This document shows positions 48,768 through 60,337 of a stretch of 64,000 nucleotides of DNA, piece by piece. This DNA comes from Galeopsis tetrahit (lineage: Eukaryota; Streptophyta; Magnoliopsida; Lamiales; Lamiaceae). Below the pieces are notes generated by a model. That model made no database searches. It saw nothing but the letters and a program-made list of their open reading frames with translations, and was not told the DNA's origin. Where the stretch lies: the NCBI GenBank assembly GCA_963675135.1, contig OY776129.1:71517348-71581347 (forward strand). The letters run 5' to 3'. Made by a program: the position numbers and the translations under genes. Each line of letters opens with the position of its first letter. The first letter of the stretch is position 1.

Positions 48768-51700
48768 TGAGGGTCCAAGGGAGTGTCAGGCGAGCTACTC
48801 GAACAATCTCCACAATTTCCGGTCACCCAACTCGAAAGTGATCAATCTGGCCCCTCCAATCGTGGAGAAGTGAGTAGACGAGTGTATCATATGTCTATAA
48901 TTACGTTTAAATGTATATTTTCAATAGAATACAAATACCGCACACTAAGATATTCTTGTGTCAAATTAAACAAAACACAAAATAAAGTGTAAAGTTCCAC
49001 CGAAAGTCAATATCCAAATGACTATCAAACACAACTCATAAAGAGAAAAACAGGTCTCAAAATAGGGAGGGGAAGAGAAACCACACAAGACATAACAAAA
49101 AATAAAAAAATCAACAACTAGAAAATTGAAAAATAAAACATAAATTAAAATATTAAAAAAAAAACTAAAATAAATAGTAAAACGGGATCAAAAGATGACT
49201 CAATCGACCATTGTGGCATCGTCAGGGAAAAACCGTTGATCACAATTACAACAAGAAATTTGAGATCAACTACAACCAACGAAAATTCGAAGAACCCCAA
49301 TCTAAAAATATATTTTATGTGTAAAATATTTTACACATGCTCTAGAAATAATATCCATGATAGGTATATCTAGAAATAATATCCAGAAAGAAAACTTCAA
49401 ATTTGAATTAGTGGGTAATTATATATACTGCAACATACATTTAATTTGTGTATAACGCATATACTATATTGCAATAAAATTTACTCTGGAATTTTTTGTT
49501 TGGAATTTCATAATTTGCTATATGTATAGTGGGGAGGGGCTGAATTATTGTATCTAATGTTTATTCAATATGCAGCTAGCAGGTGAAGTTAGATGACATA
49601 ATATTCAAAGAAATGATCATAACAGAAGAATATAAATAAAGTGACACAGTCCTTTATAAACTTATAATTATCATTTATGTTCCATCATTTGGATTAATTT
49701 ATTCAATTACGTATTTTAAAATTGTTTTTGTTAAATATGTATTGCACAATTTTTTATATTTTATATTTTATTTTGAAGGGAGTGTAATGCTCCGATGATT
49801 AATAGACATACATTTTTTTAATTTTTTAATTTGTCAATGTATATAATAATGGAAAAATAAAAGAATTTCGATTGGTAAAAAGTGAGGTAATAGTAAAAGC
49901 TAGGCTGTGTACAATTTGAATCTTATGCAATATATTTATATTTTTTTCAATTTTATTAGTCATTTTGATTTCAGTCGTTTTTGTGCTCGGTTTTAGTTCT
50001 ACATATTTCAATTTTGTTACTTTTGAGCTAAAATTAACATCAAACTTACCAAAATAAAAATAAAAAAATGAAATAGAGAATTAAAATAAAAGACAATATA
50101 AATTAAAAGGTGTTTGCCGACAGAAAAGGGCCAACTCCTCGTGCAACATTTCGTGCGAACCCTACACAATTTCAACTCTTCAAAAGTAATTCTACAGAAC
50201 AGAGATAATGCAATCAGCATTTCATATTATTGAGCGCCCATAATAATAAATTAATAATATATATAAAGAATCATTCAAAAAAGAAAACAATAAAGAGGGG
50301 CAATGAAAGGGAATAGACGGTGCATAAAGAACTTAGACAAATTAACATTATTTTTTTGGTAGGCTTCTCGTGTTTTCTCAAATTTCAGGTTCGATTCATT
50401 TGTTTTATCAGTGTTCAACTCTACTAAATCTTTAACACGCGTTGCATCCAATATTATAGGATGTTAATTATTTTTTAATATGATAAATGTCAATCATACC
50501 TACAGTGAAACAAAATACTATGAAATATGAAAAATAGAACATATGATTTCAATCCCTCAAACGCAATTGCCTTTTTATATACCACCAAAATTACAGTAGT
50601 GCTCTTACTTATTTTCCTCAAATTCTATCAACGTTAGTACATATATTTTTCAGTGTTAATACACTAAGAAATTCGAGCAGGTTGAGCCCAACTCGAGAGA
50701 TTCTCCAAACAAGGGTACTTTTAAGGGGAGATCTGTTACACCCGATTCGTCACACGAATGATCCACGGTTTTTTGCCTTAATTAGATCAAATGGATTCAA
50801 GATTTGTGCAATATTGTATACGAACTTTTGTTTATATATAAGTACATCCATTTGTTTATATATAGGTACATCTTTTTTATATACTAATTCTGAATCTCCT
50901 CCCTCTCACAGTGTCACTCCAAATTCATTCCATTTACTTTTTCTCAATTTATAAGAATTTCACATTATTTTTTTCTTTTTCTCTCTTTCTCATATCTCTT
51001 TTAACTGTATTATCTATACCAATTCTTTGTTTTCCCTCTTTCTTAATTTATTTTTTCTCTCTCATTCCATCAAAATTTCTCATATTCTTCATTTCTAATT
51101 TTATTTACCAATTATTAAATTTAATATGGGTACGAATTTAAAAAAGTATGAACAATAAATTAAATTTATAAATAAATATTCAATTATATTTTAAAATAAT
51201 AATATACAAAACTATCTTTAATTCTCACGCGAGTTTTGTACAAGTGATATATATTTATGCATGTTTGTGTTCGATAAGCGTTGCGGGTCGGTATAATATA
51301 ATTTTAAAATTACATTATTTGTTTGGCGGGATTTGCTTAGAAAATTTTAACCCCAATTTATTTAAAAATTCTATGCTCACCTCCATTTCTTTCCAAATAA
51401 CATAAACAAGGTGAAATATTTGCTTATTTATTTCTTAATTAAATAAACAAAGTGAAATATTTGTCTATTTATTTCCTAATTAAACAAACAAGGAAATATA
51501 TTTGTTACTACAACACTGGGACGGGGGGTGGGCCTGGGTGGCGCGTCACGGGTCTGGATTTTTTAAACATAATTAAATTTAATAATTATTTAATTATTTA
51601 TAGATGAATTTTAAACAAAATAAATAAATGAAGTAATATTTTTTAATGAAATCAAATTAATACTCCATCATTTAAAAGGTGCAGACGCGCCAGACGGTGT

Positions 51701-51900
51701 ATATAAATTTACGTCATTCTGCAAATGTCCCTCTCAAAAATCATTATCATCCCCTAAATTACCCTTCTCATTTGATTTTTGTATTTCGTGGACGGTTTAA
51801 AAATCGACTAATTCGGGGGATCAATTTTACCGTCTATTTGTAAGAGCTCCGTTTAAAGTAAGAGTTTTGCACTCAATATATATGTATGGACTGATCTAGT
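48768..51900. other. Long AT-rich region without a recognisable gene
   Basis: Contains short open frames with no protein signature, T-rich and CT-rich runs (50950-51090) and a small direct repeat AATTAAAYAAACAAGGTGAAATATTTG-like at about 51400-51500. No complete transposon was identified. Confidence 0.4.
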
Positions 51901-51904
51901 GATG

Positions 51905-52170
51905 TTAAACGAACCGAGCTACTCATGAACTCGGCTCGGCTCAACTCGACCCATTTGTTAAATGAGTTGAGCTCGAGTTCGTTAGATACTTGATTTACTA
52001 ACGAGTTGGCTCGAGCTCAAGCTCGATTCGTTAGGCTCGATATCTATTTTTTTTTCTTTTAGTTTCATTAGAATCGTTAACGAGTCGAGCCAAACTCATT
52101 TTTTAACTTGGCTCGATAAGAGCTCGAGTCGAGCTTGAACTTTAAGTATTCAACTCGACCGACCCTTTAA
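51905..52170. repeat. Degenerate CGAGCTCGACTCG-type repeat, hAT-like
   Basis: Runs of ACTCGGCTCGGCTCAACTCG, GAGTTGAGCTCGAGTTCG and GAGCTCGAGTCGAGCTTG in both orientations. The same family as 35990-36180. End points and target duplication are not certain. Confidence 0.5.
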
Positions 52171-52695
52171 TAATTGTTTGCATTTTATGAGTTTTGAATT
52201 TGAAATTTAAGGAGGAAAACACCTCATGTTCAAGAATTAACCCTTATATGGAATAGCTCTTTTAATTGAGTCCATTATAAGTGGGGTTTTGTTGCATTAA
52301 ATTAGGTTTAAAAGATTTAATAGCGCATGTCCCTCGACATGCATATAGGTATAGCCGGGCTTATCAACCCAAATGCAGATTTAGTTGGGAGTTTAATTAT
52401 TTCTTCAAGATGATTTTTTTTTAAAGACAAAAAAATATACACCCTACTTTTCATAGTTATTCGTAGTTTATGTTGATTTGTACACAATTTAAGAACCATA
52501 ATTTTTTACAAATGTACCTTTTCATCATCATAAAAGTTATAGAGAAAAATAAGGAAATTAAAATATAAAAAAAAAAAAAGAAAAAAATTTAAAAGGAAAT
52601 GAAAAAATAATTAACTTGTGTTTCAATTATTAAGAAATAGGGATGAAAAAATTACTATTATTAATTAGGGGTAAAATTGACAATTTCTCCTTTGA
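52171..52695. other. AT-rich spacer
   Basis: No gene seen. The last part contains TATTAATTAGGGGTAAAATTG, repeated at about 52840 inside the following MITE. Confidence 0.35.
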
Positions 52696-52697
52696 TA

Positions 52698-52958
52698 CTC
52701 CCCCCGTCCCACAAAGATAGCTACATTTGACTTTACACACAGATTTAGAAAAATCAATAAATGTAGTTAAATTTAGCTAATGTATCAATTTTGCCCTTAA
52801 AATCACATTCTCCAAAATTTGTTAAGCCTTAATTACTCTTATTAATTAGGGGTAAAATTGACAATAAAGCATTTAATACTAAAGTAAAAAAGGAAATGGA
52901 GCTATAATTTGGGACATCCAAAAAAGAAATACGTAGCTATCTTTGTGGGACAGAGGGA
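52698..52958. mobile_element. Stowaway MITE with palindromic flanks
   Basis: 261 bp, ends CTCCCCCCGTCCCACAAAG and CTTTGTGGGACAGAGGGAG with TA on each side. Inverted similarity continues outside the TA: CAATTTCTCCTTTGA to the left, TCAAAGGAGAAATTG to the right. Confidence 0.85.
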
Positions 52959-52960
52959 GT

Positions 52961-53829
52961 ATCAAAGGAGAAATTGTAGATATTTACGTAGGCATATAGC
53001 TAATTTAAGGAGAAACATGGTTAAAAAAATTAGAACGACAATTATATATAAAAAAGAAGATTTAAAATAAAAAAAATGATAAATAAAATGAAACTGAAGA
53101 AATATTAAACTATTAAAGTTTTTGCAATCTTTTAAATTGTACTAATTTTGAATTTGGTTTTCGTGAAATACACATTTTGATTTTGATCTCATATCTAAAT
53201 TTTGTATGCAGTCCAATTACCTGTCATTGCAGGTATATGAACAGTCAAACCCTTAGCTCGTGCAATTCAAATCAACCGTGAATAATCGTGAATTTGTTCA
53301 TGTGTAGAAAAATGTCCAAGAAAATTTAGATTTGATCGGTTCATTTATCTGCAATGACAGGTAATTTGACTGAATTCTAAATTTGAATCAACTTATGAGA
53401 TCAAAATCAAAATGTGTATTACATCATAACCAAATTTAAAATTAGTCAAATTTAAAAAAGACGGTAAAAACTTTAATCCTATAGAATTAAAATCAAAGGT
53501 ATATAGAGTGATTACATGAAATCGAGATTTTACAAAGATTCAATGTGTGTACGTGTTGGAGTGAATTGGGATAGAGTTGATGAGTTTTAATTTACACATG
53601 TTCAATATGTGTCCCTCCTCTTCAAGTGTAATTGGCGTTGACCGGATCAATCAGTAATACTAATTCAAGTATGCCGCGACCTCCTTGTGGTGTGGGGCGA
53701 GGGTTTGACCTTACTTGTCCAAAAAGCGATCCTTTTCTTATGAATGTATTTTTGTCTGTTACTTCATAATTATGTATGTTATTATCTTTCACTATATTAT
53801 GTTACAAAATGATACAGGTAACGTAACAT
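52961..53829. other. AT-rich spacer with an inverted repeat
   Basis: About 53150-53460: CAAATTCAAAATTAG, TTTTGATTTTGATCTCA and CAATTACCTGTCATTGCAG-type segments recur inverted, consistent with an old MITE. Related sequence is at 54360-54500. No gene is seen. Confidence 0.45.
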
Positions 53830-54242
53830 CATGGATGAAAATATTCGAAAATATTCCCGATATATTCTCGATATATCCATTTTTTGGGGTCACCGATATC
53901 GATATTGGGAAGAATCGATATTTCCACGATATTTGTAAAAAAATTAAAAACATCGATAAATATCGGTAGACAATAACAATATCGAGCCTAATATCGGTAA
54001 AATATCGAGAAAATATCGGAAAAATGTCGAAAAATGTCATACGAAATAAATTGTATATTATATTTTATATAAATTTATCACTGATATAAAATGTATTCAA
54101 ATTATTTTGTTGATTTTATGTACTAAAAACTTTTTATTAATTTCTACATTTTTTAAAATTTACAGATATTGATATTCGATATCGATATTTCCATAAATTT
54201 AAGGTCTCGATATTTCCACCGATATCAATATTTTCATCCTTG
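53830..54242. mobile_element. hAT MITE with CGATATTT-rich interior
   Basis: 413 bp flanked by CGTAACAT exactly (53822-53829 and 54243-54250). Ends CATGGATGAAAATATT and, reversed, CAAGGATGAAAATATT. The interior is a degenerate run of ATCGATATT/GAAAATATC motifs. Confidence 0.85.
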
Positions 54243-54250
54243 CGTAACAT

Positions 54251-55044
54251 TGATTAAGAAAATTGAGAGCATACTTTTCTAATCCTTTTTTTACATGTAA
54301 TATGATATTTAATTGTTGTATATTGGATTTGAGTACCCCTAATACTATCATTAATTAATAGTTTAGGATTAAAGTTTTTACAGTATTTTTTAAGTTTGAT
54401 TAATTTTGAATTTGGTTGTGATAGAATATTTTAATTAATTTTGATCCATAAGTTGACTCAAATTTTAAATTCAGTTAAATTACCTGTCATTGCAGATTTT
54501 TTTTATTATTATTATTTTTTTTTACTTTCAAGCTATTTCTACAATTTCTCTTTGTACTTTTTTTTTTTTTTTTTTTTTTCATTTCTCTTTCTACTTTAAT
54601 ACTACTATTATTCATCAAGAAGTGTGTAGAGAGTAGATGAAGTATTTAGCTTGGAATTGGGGGAATATTACTTAAATTTTAATGACATTACTAATAAGAT
54701 ATGTTGAAACATCGTAAATAAAATAAATTCAATTTAGTAATAAGATAAGTCAACCAACCCATGCATCACAGGCCATTGACTTATTCTTTATGTGGCATTA
54801 GTACCGTCCTTTAGATCCGCACGTGCGTTGGTTTCATGCAATCTCAATCCATACGAATTTATAATATACTTCCACGAAAGAGACTTTTAAGTTCAAAAAA
54901 ATTGTGATGATAATACTCCTATATACTTTCGACTTTGACCATTTCCATTTCTAAATTAAATCCAATTTTATCATCGATCTTATTATAAATAGGTGAAAAT
55001 CCTCCAAATATTAATCATCAGCAATTCCAATTCATAATAATATT
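54251..55044 (+). promoter_or_regulatory. Upstream region of the ERF gene
   Basis: A T-rich microsatellite lies at 54558-54580. A G-box CACGTG is at 54820-54825 and a TATA box, TATAAATA, at about 54984-54991, some 55-60 bases before the ATG. The G-box suggests bZIP/bHLH control, for example by abscisic acid; that is an inference. Confidence 0.5.
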
Positions 55045-55566
55045 ATGGATTCAGCTGGTTCTTCTTCTTCTTCTTCATTGTACAAAGGCGTACGGCAGAG
55101 AATGAGCGGGAAATGGGTGAGCGAGATTCGTGACCCCTCCTATAAGACGAAGTCACGAATCTGGCTCGGAAGTTTTCCGAACCCGGAAATGGCCGCCGTG
55201 GCTTACGACGTGGCTGCTCTAGCGCTGCATGGCAAAGCCGCGGTGCTCAACTTCCCCGGTGGGCAGCGCCGCCTGCCGCTGCCTGCTTCAACCTCGCACG
55301 ACGACATTCGTCGGGCGGCTGTGAAAGCAGCTACGGATCATTTGAGTATTCCATTTTTGAATGATATTAATATGAATGGAGAAGAAGAGTATTCATCATC
55401 ATCAACATCATGTTTTGTAGACGAAGAGGCAATTTTTAACATGCCGTTGGTTGTGGATAGTATGGCGGAGGGGATGCTTCTAACTCCCCCAGCTATGAAG
55501 AAAGGCTTCAATTGGACCCATGATCATGATGATTTTCAAACTGATTTCACTTTGTGGTCGGACTAG
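55045..55566 (+). CDS. AP2/ERF transcription factor, DREB-like
   Basis: Nuclear DNA-binding protein of 173 residues in one exon. One AP2 domain spans about residues 13-71: YKGVRQRMSGKWVSEIRDP, KSRIWLGSFPNPEMAAVAYD, VAALALHGKAAVLNFPG. The conserved WVSEIR and RIWLG strands and the AAxAYD helix are intact. DREB proteins usually have V14 and E19 in the domain; V14 is present, but the residue after R is D (RDP), so target preference may be relaxed. A serine run precedes the domain; the C-terminus is acidic and ends DFTLWSD, like the LWSY-type end of some DREB groups. The coding sequence is much richer in G+C than its surroundings around the AP2 domain, as is usual for intronless ERF genes. Subgroup not certain. 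Confidence 0.92.
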   Translation: MDSAGSSSSSSLYKGVRQRMSGKWVSEIRDPSYKTKSRIWLGSFPNPEMAAVAYDVAALALHGKAAVLNFPGGQRRLPLPASTSHDDIRRAAVKAATDHLSIPFLNDINMNGEEEYSSSSTSCFVDEEAIFNMPLVVDSMAEGMLLTPPAMKKGFNWTHDHDDFQTDFTLWSD

Positions 55567-55576
55567 TAATTGTATA

Positions 55577-56045
55577 CTCCCTCCGTCCCAAATAAATCTA
55601 CCCGACTTTCCATCTTAGTCTGTCCTAGAGAAAGCTCTTCATCCCTTTTTTTTGACAAATTATTCCCTCACACATTTTATTATATTCTTCTCTCTCAATC
55701 ACATCACCTCTAATACATCTACTTATTATACTCCCTCCTATTCTTAATATAAGTAGTTTTGACCTTTCATTTTCTTTGCAAAATATAAGTCGTTTTGCAC
55801 TTCTCAATGCACATTAATTGCATTTATTTCAAATTTACCTTTAAAATCAATAAATATTTACATACATGTATTTTTTTTAATTAGAATTACAAGCATTGAT
55901 TAAGGGTATAAAATGAGAAGTAAATTATTTTCTTAATATGTGTGCATGAGCTTAGGATGACATATATTTTGAATAGGAGGGAGTATTATATTTCTTAACC
56001 TCCGTGCCCGGAGCTCATGGAGAGCTTTTCCCGAAACGGAGGGAG
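55577..56045. mobile_element. Stowaway MITE just downstream of the ERF stop codon
   Basis: The outer element (ends CTCCCTCCGTCCC and CGGAGGGAG, TA duplications) starts only ten bases after the ERF stop and is split by a second Stowaway copy at 55731-55983. Confidence 0.85.
55731..55983. mobile_element. Stowaway MITE of another subfamily nested in the previous one
   Basis: 253 bp, ends CTCCCTCCTATTCTTAATAT and ATATTTTGAATAGGAGGGAG, flanked by TA (55729-55730 and 55984-55985), inserted in the middle of the outer copy. Confidence 0.88.
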
Positions 56046-56145
56046 TACAAATTTTATAAACATATATATTTCAAACTCGATCCAAAAATATTATTTGTTT
56101 GTGTTTAATTTGTTGAATTAATTAATATATATATTATAGTACCCT

Positions 56146-56446
56146 TTTAACATAAACAAATTAAACAAACTCAAAGTCTTTTTTTTTTTTTTTTTTTTGA
56201 TGGAAGTTAAATACCCATCCCTTTTTCCCCTCCCCATGACTCGAACCCAGGACCTAAGGCCTAGGTAGTGGTGCTCTAACCACTTGAGCTATCCCACTTT
56301 GTCAACAAACTCAAAGTCATTGATATTCAATATATCCGTTTAACATAAACAAATTAAACAAACTCAAAGTCATTGATATTCAATATATCCGTTTAACATA
56401 AACAAATTAAACAAACTCAAAGTCATTGATATTCAATATATCCGTT
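56146..56446. repeat. 53-bp tandem repeat, three copies
   Basis: The unit TAACATAAACAAATTAAACA, AACTCAAAGTCATTGATATT, CAATATATCCGTT is complete at 56341-56393 and 56394-56446. The first copy is split by a SINE at 56179-56303. Confidence 0.9.
56179..56303 (-). mobile_element. tRNA-derived SINE
   Basis: The minus strand begins GGGATAGCTCAAGTGGTTAG, with an A box (TAGCTCAAGTGG) and a B box (GGGTTCGAGTC) at normal spacing, and ends in a poly(A) run (T run 56179-56198 on the plus strand). It is flanked by the 15-bp duplication AACAAACTCAAAGTC (56164-56178 and 56304-56318). Confidence 0.88.
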
Positions 56447-57354
56447 TGTTAGCTCAAAAAGGTTCTCGAACAAACAATATACTATTATCGACCTCGGTTC
56501 AAAAATAAATGAGCCAAATTCAAACACTAATAAATAATTACGCGGATTTAATTTTTGAGACACCCATGCATATGAATCAGCCTTACATAAAAAAAACTGG
56601 TCTCATTTGAACATAATTTGGTTGCATGGCATATACCATTGGACACCCACACAAGACTTGTTTATATATAGTTTATAAAAAAAAAATTGAGTGAGAGATT
56701 ATGGTCAAGTTACTAAAGTTAAAGGGCCGATTTGTTTTCCTTATAGCTACAGACCTGATACCACTTGGGCTTTTTGTCACCACCGTCTAAAGGTATTTAT
56801 TTTGTTGGCATTTTTGTCATTTCGATTGTATGACATTCTTCTTCTTCTTCTTTTTTTTTTTTTGTTTAACAATAGCAATTAATTAGATTAAGAAAATATC
56901 GAATAATCATGAAAAGGATGAATATTTACGTTGATTCTAAAAATATTGGTGATTTTTTTATAGGAGAACTGGTCTCACAATTTTGTTTATTCATCATAAA
57001 CTACTTTACAAGTAAATTCAAGAGTCGTATATATTACTCTTAGGTGCAAAATATCATGTCCTAGTATGATTAAGTGTAAACTTTTTTTTTTTGTATTACT
57101 ATTAGGTATAAAACAATATGCATTCCATGTTCGTAGTGTAGTGTAGTGTGCAGTATGAATTTCGGGTTCGTAGGGTACAAATTAATGATATTTTTTTTAC
57201 TAGAATGTAAATCTTATTTTCAAATTACATTTGAGTAACTCCGATCCCCCTAAATTTAAAGCAACCATTATAGAATGAAGTTATGTTTTATTTTGAAAAG
57301 ATAAAATCTGAAATTCTAATAAAATATGAAAACGAAAAACTTAAGGGCATGTTT
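56447..57354. other. AT-rich spacer
   Basis: No gene or complete element recognised. Confidence 0.4.
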
Positions 57355-57652
57355 GTTTTGGGGACTCACCCGTCCGGACGTGGGAAGTAACGTCCCACGT
57401 CCTTGTTCTACTTCGAGATTTTACATCCGGATTTCCCCATCCAACTACACTCATCCCTAAAAATACCTATACATCCTATTATTACATCCTACCATTACAT
57501 TCCATCCAACCACTCTTACCCAATTTGATTTGACATAAAGTTACATCTCATCCTACTCAAAATCCCAAAACAAACACACACAATTACTATTCATCCGGAT
57601 TTCTCCATGCAGGATTTCCTCCATTCTACATAATCTCAAAACAAACATACCC
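57355..57652. mobile_element. PIF/Harbinger-type MITE
   Basis: 298 bp, ends GGGCATGTTTGTTTTGGGGA and, reversed, GGGTATGTTTGTTTTGAGAT, flanked by TAA. Same family as 28111-28491. Confidence 0.87.
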
Positions 57653-58563
57653 TAAGAGACGCGAGATCATCGATCCCATTCCACTCGATTGCAATTTATT
57701 ATTTAAAAATGGATATGGGATTCTTATTTTTGTTGGATAGTTAAATCAAATTATTAAAATACCATTACTTAGTCCAGTGTGTTAATTCCTCGTACCCTAT
57801 TGTTTCTGTGGGGAATTTCTTTCAAATTTGTCATAACATACGGAATAAATGTGGGCCTAAATAATGATGAAAAACAAATGATTCAAAGCACAAATTGCAT
57901 TAAGAATAAAGATAATATCTGCTTTACGCAACACAACTTCTCAATTCATACATTATTAACTATCAAAAACATTTGACGTACAACCTTAAAAAGCAGTATA
58001 GATATATTCATATCTTCAAATCACGCTTCTTTCAACTGTTACCTTCAAATCCATCCAATAAAAAATTGCAAGAATTGTATTAAAAAATAAATAAAGGGGT
58101 AGACAATCCTTCCTTTGTCAATATGAATATATATATCCGTACGTACTACATTTGTTTTAGGGAAAAAAAGTAGATAATTTTGTTGGGATTCGATATAAAT
58201 ATCACAAACAAAACTCGGGCTCTTGAATAGGGTTCAAATTTATTTGCAGAAGATTCTAAAAAAATGAACATGAGGATTTTACGTGATTTGGCATAAAACA
58301 TATATATATATATATATATATCTACAAGAGGATCATAATAATTTTTTAGACTTCGAATTAGACCACAGACACTCAAAACCCCTAATTCTCTAATTGAACT
58401 ATCTCTATATTCTGTTTTCCACACTTTTTTCGTACAAAATTACGAGATCTGCGCAAGAATTACTAAATAATGTACCAACTGTTATATATGTGAAATCACC
58501 GTCACACTCGAGTTTAAGCTCAACCAACACAAAAGAATAACAAAAAAATTACATTAAGTCTAG
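57653..58563. other. AT-rich spacer with a TA microsatellite
   Basis: A (TA)n run lies at about 58299-58321. No gene is seen. Confidence 0.4.
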
Positions 58564-58785
58564 TATGCACTCGAGTGCATGTTATGCACCCTAGTCCATG
58601 TTGCACTTTTCAGTTTTACTGACTTATACTTTTTGGTAAATGGTGTTGCACTCTTCAATTATTATTAAAAATTATTATACAGTTTAATAATTGAAAAGTG
58701 CAACACCATTTACCAAAAAGTGTAAGTCAGTAAAATTGAAAAGTGCAACATGTACTAGGGTGCATAACATGCACTCGAGTGCATA
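58564..58785. mobile_element. Near-perfect 222-bp inverted repeat (foldback MITE)
   Basis: Two arms of about 100 bases (58564-58667 and 58685-58785) pair almost completely around a short AT-rich loop. The outer part of each arm contains the palindrome TGCACTCGAGTGCA, then TGTTATGCACCCTAGT. Few mismatches indicate a recent origin. No clear target duplication was found. Confidence 0.85.
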
Positions 58786-59408
58786 GCATACCAACCCAAA
58801 AAACTATTGCTAAAAGGAAATTGTTATCTAAAACCCGTTATTCTTGCTCTACTAACCCTTCAACGGAGAACAACACGGCTGACTATTACTCAGTTGACAG
58901 ATGAAATTTGTCATTCAACAGCCAAGCTAATCATATCAATCACTATTTGCATTTAACTCATCAAATTTAATTGGAAATTAAAATTCAACAATAAAAAAAG
59001 AAAAGTTGCAAAAGTTGAGGTTTCTTGAACAAGTTTGAGCATGAAGTGTTATTAATAATTAATAGCTGGAGTAGCTAATAAAGAGAGATTTATCTCCTAC
59101 TTTGTCTTGGCACCTAAGTCTTTCAATTTTAACATGTCATGAGTAGGTAAACTCTTATTGTCTATTCACACAACAAGACTTTCATCTCAAGCACGAATAT
59201 TTCAAAAAATTGTAATTTTTTTTTTAACAATTTACAATAGAGACTTTTCAACATATATATGTAGAATTACGTATTACTATAAGTTGGTAACTTGTACGCA
59301 TTTTTCAGCAATATCTACTTAAGAAAACAATAGCTTCACCAGAAGAGAGCCCCATACAACTCATGTTGATTTTATATACTAACATTAACATATATAGTTT
59401 AAATTCTA
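58786..59408. other. AT-rich spacer
   Basis: No gene or element recognised. Confidence 0.4.
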
Positions 59409-60337
59409 CTCCCTTCGTACCGAGATAATTTGCACAGTTTGACCGGCACGTTGTTTAAGAAAAGTAAATTTAGTAGTTGATGATGTAAGATAAATGAGGG
59501 GTATTTTAGGTAATTTGATGATGTGTAAAGTGAAATGTATGGAAAAAATGAATGACAAATTTGAAAATAAAATGATGTTGTGAGCAGTGACGGACCCAGG
59601 ATTTTCAAGTCGGGGGGCCAAATAATAACAATAAAAAAAAATTAAAAATGAAATTTTAACAAGATGCATATATATTCTTGAACTTTAAATATAAAGAATT
59701 TATTCCATATCAAAAAATTTAAACGGAGACAGTTTTGAGAAACCCTGAAATCTGAAAAACCCTAAATTCAATAAGAAGACAAAAGAATAGAATAAAAATA
59801 ATTGTGGGGACCAACCAAAATAATAAAGAAAGATAAAAAAGTTAAATTAATAATAAACAAATTTTACCTTCAATATCTAAAATTAATGGGACATATTTTT
59901 CTTGATCTGTGTCTTGAAAGCTCTGATGCGCGTGCGTTGAATAAAAAGGAGGAGAAACTCTGTTTTTTAATTAAATTACTTATTTAATTACTTTACAGGA
60001 TGAGACGAAATTGCGAATATTAGTAGCCGACTTTGCAACCACTTTCCAAGTACTGGGCCATCATATATAATTCATACTAGTATCATATATAATTAATATA
60101 TATATATATATATATATAATATTAATATTATTTAAATATATATGCAAAATTACGAAAATACCCTAAAATATTTTGCAAAATTGGTGGGGGGCCCACGGCC
60201 CCCCCTGGGCATTACCTGCGTCCGTCTCTGGTTGTGAGGTTATTAATTTTGTGGGGTATTTCCATATTAAGAGTGTGCAAGTAATTTTGGGACGTCCCGA
60301 TAAGGAAAATGTGTAAGTAATCATGGGGCGGAGGGAG
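59409..60337. mobile_element. Stowaway MITE split by an hAT insertion
   Basis: Ends CTCCCTTCGTACCGAGATAA and CATGGGGCGGAGGGAG with TA duplications. Without the insert it is about 275 bp and of the same subfamily as 21150-21440. Confidence 0.82.
59585..60230. mobile_element. hAT-type element nested in a Stowaway MITE
   Basis: 646 bp flanked by GTTGTGAG exactly (59577-59584 and 60231-60238). Ends CAGTGACGGACCCAGG and, reversed, CAGAGACGGACGCAGG. Subterminal GGGGGGCC/GGCCCCCC motifs are present; no transposase frame. Confidence 0.85.

Noticed and set aside
51500..51560. CACTA transposon end (ACTACAACACTGGG)
   Set aside because: No matching inverted end or 3-bp duplication was found.
56220..56300. 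A tRNA gene on the minus strand
   Set aside because: A and B boxes are present, but the sequence cannot form a full cloverleaf, has a poly(A) tail and a 15-bp target duplication, so it is a SINE.
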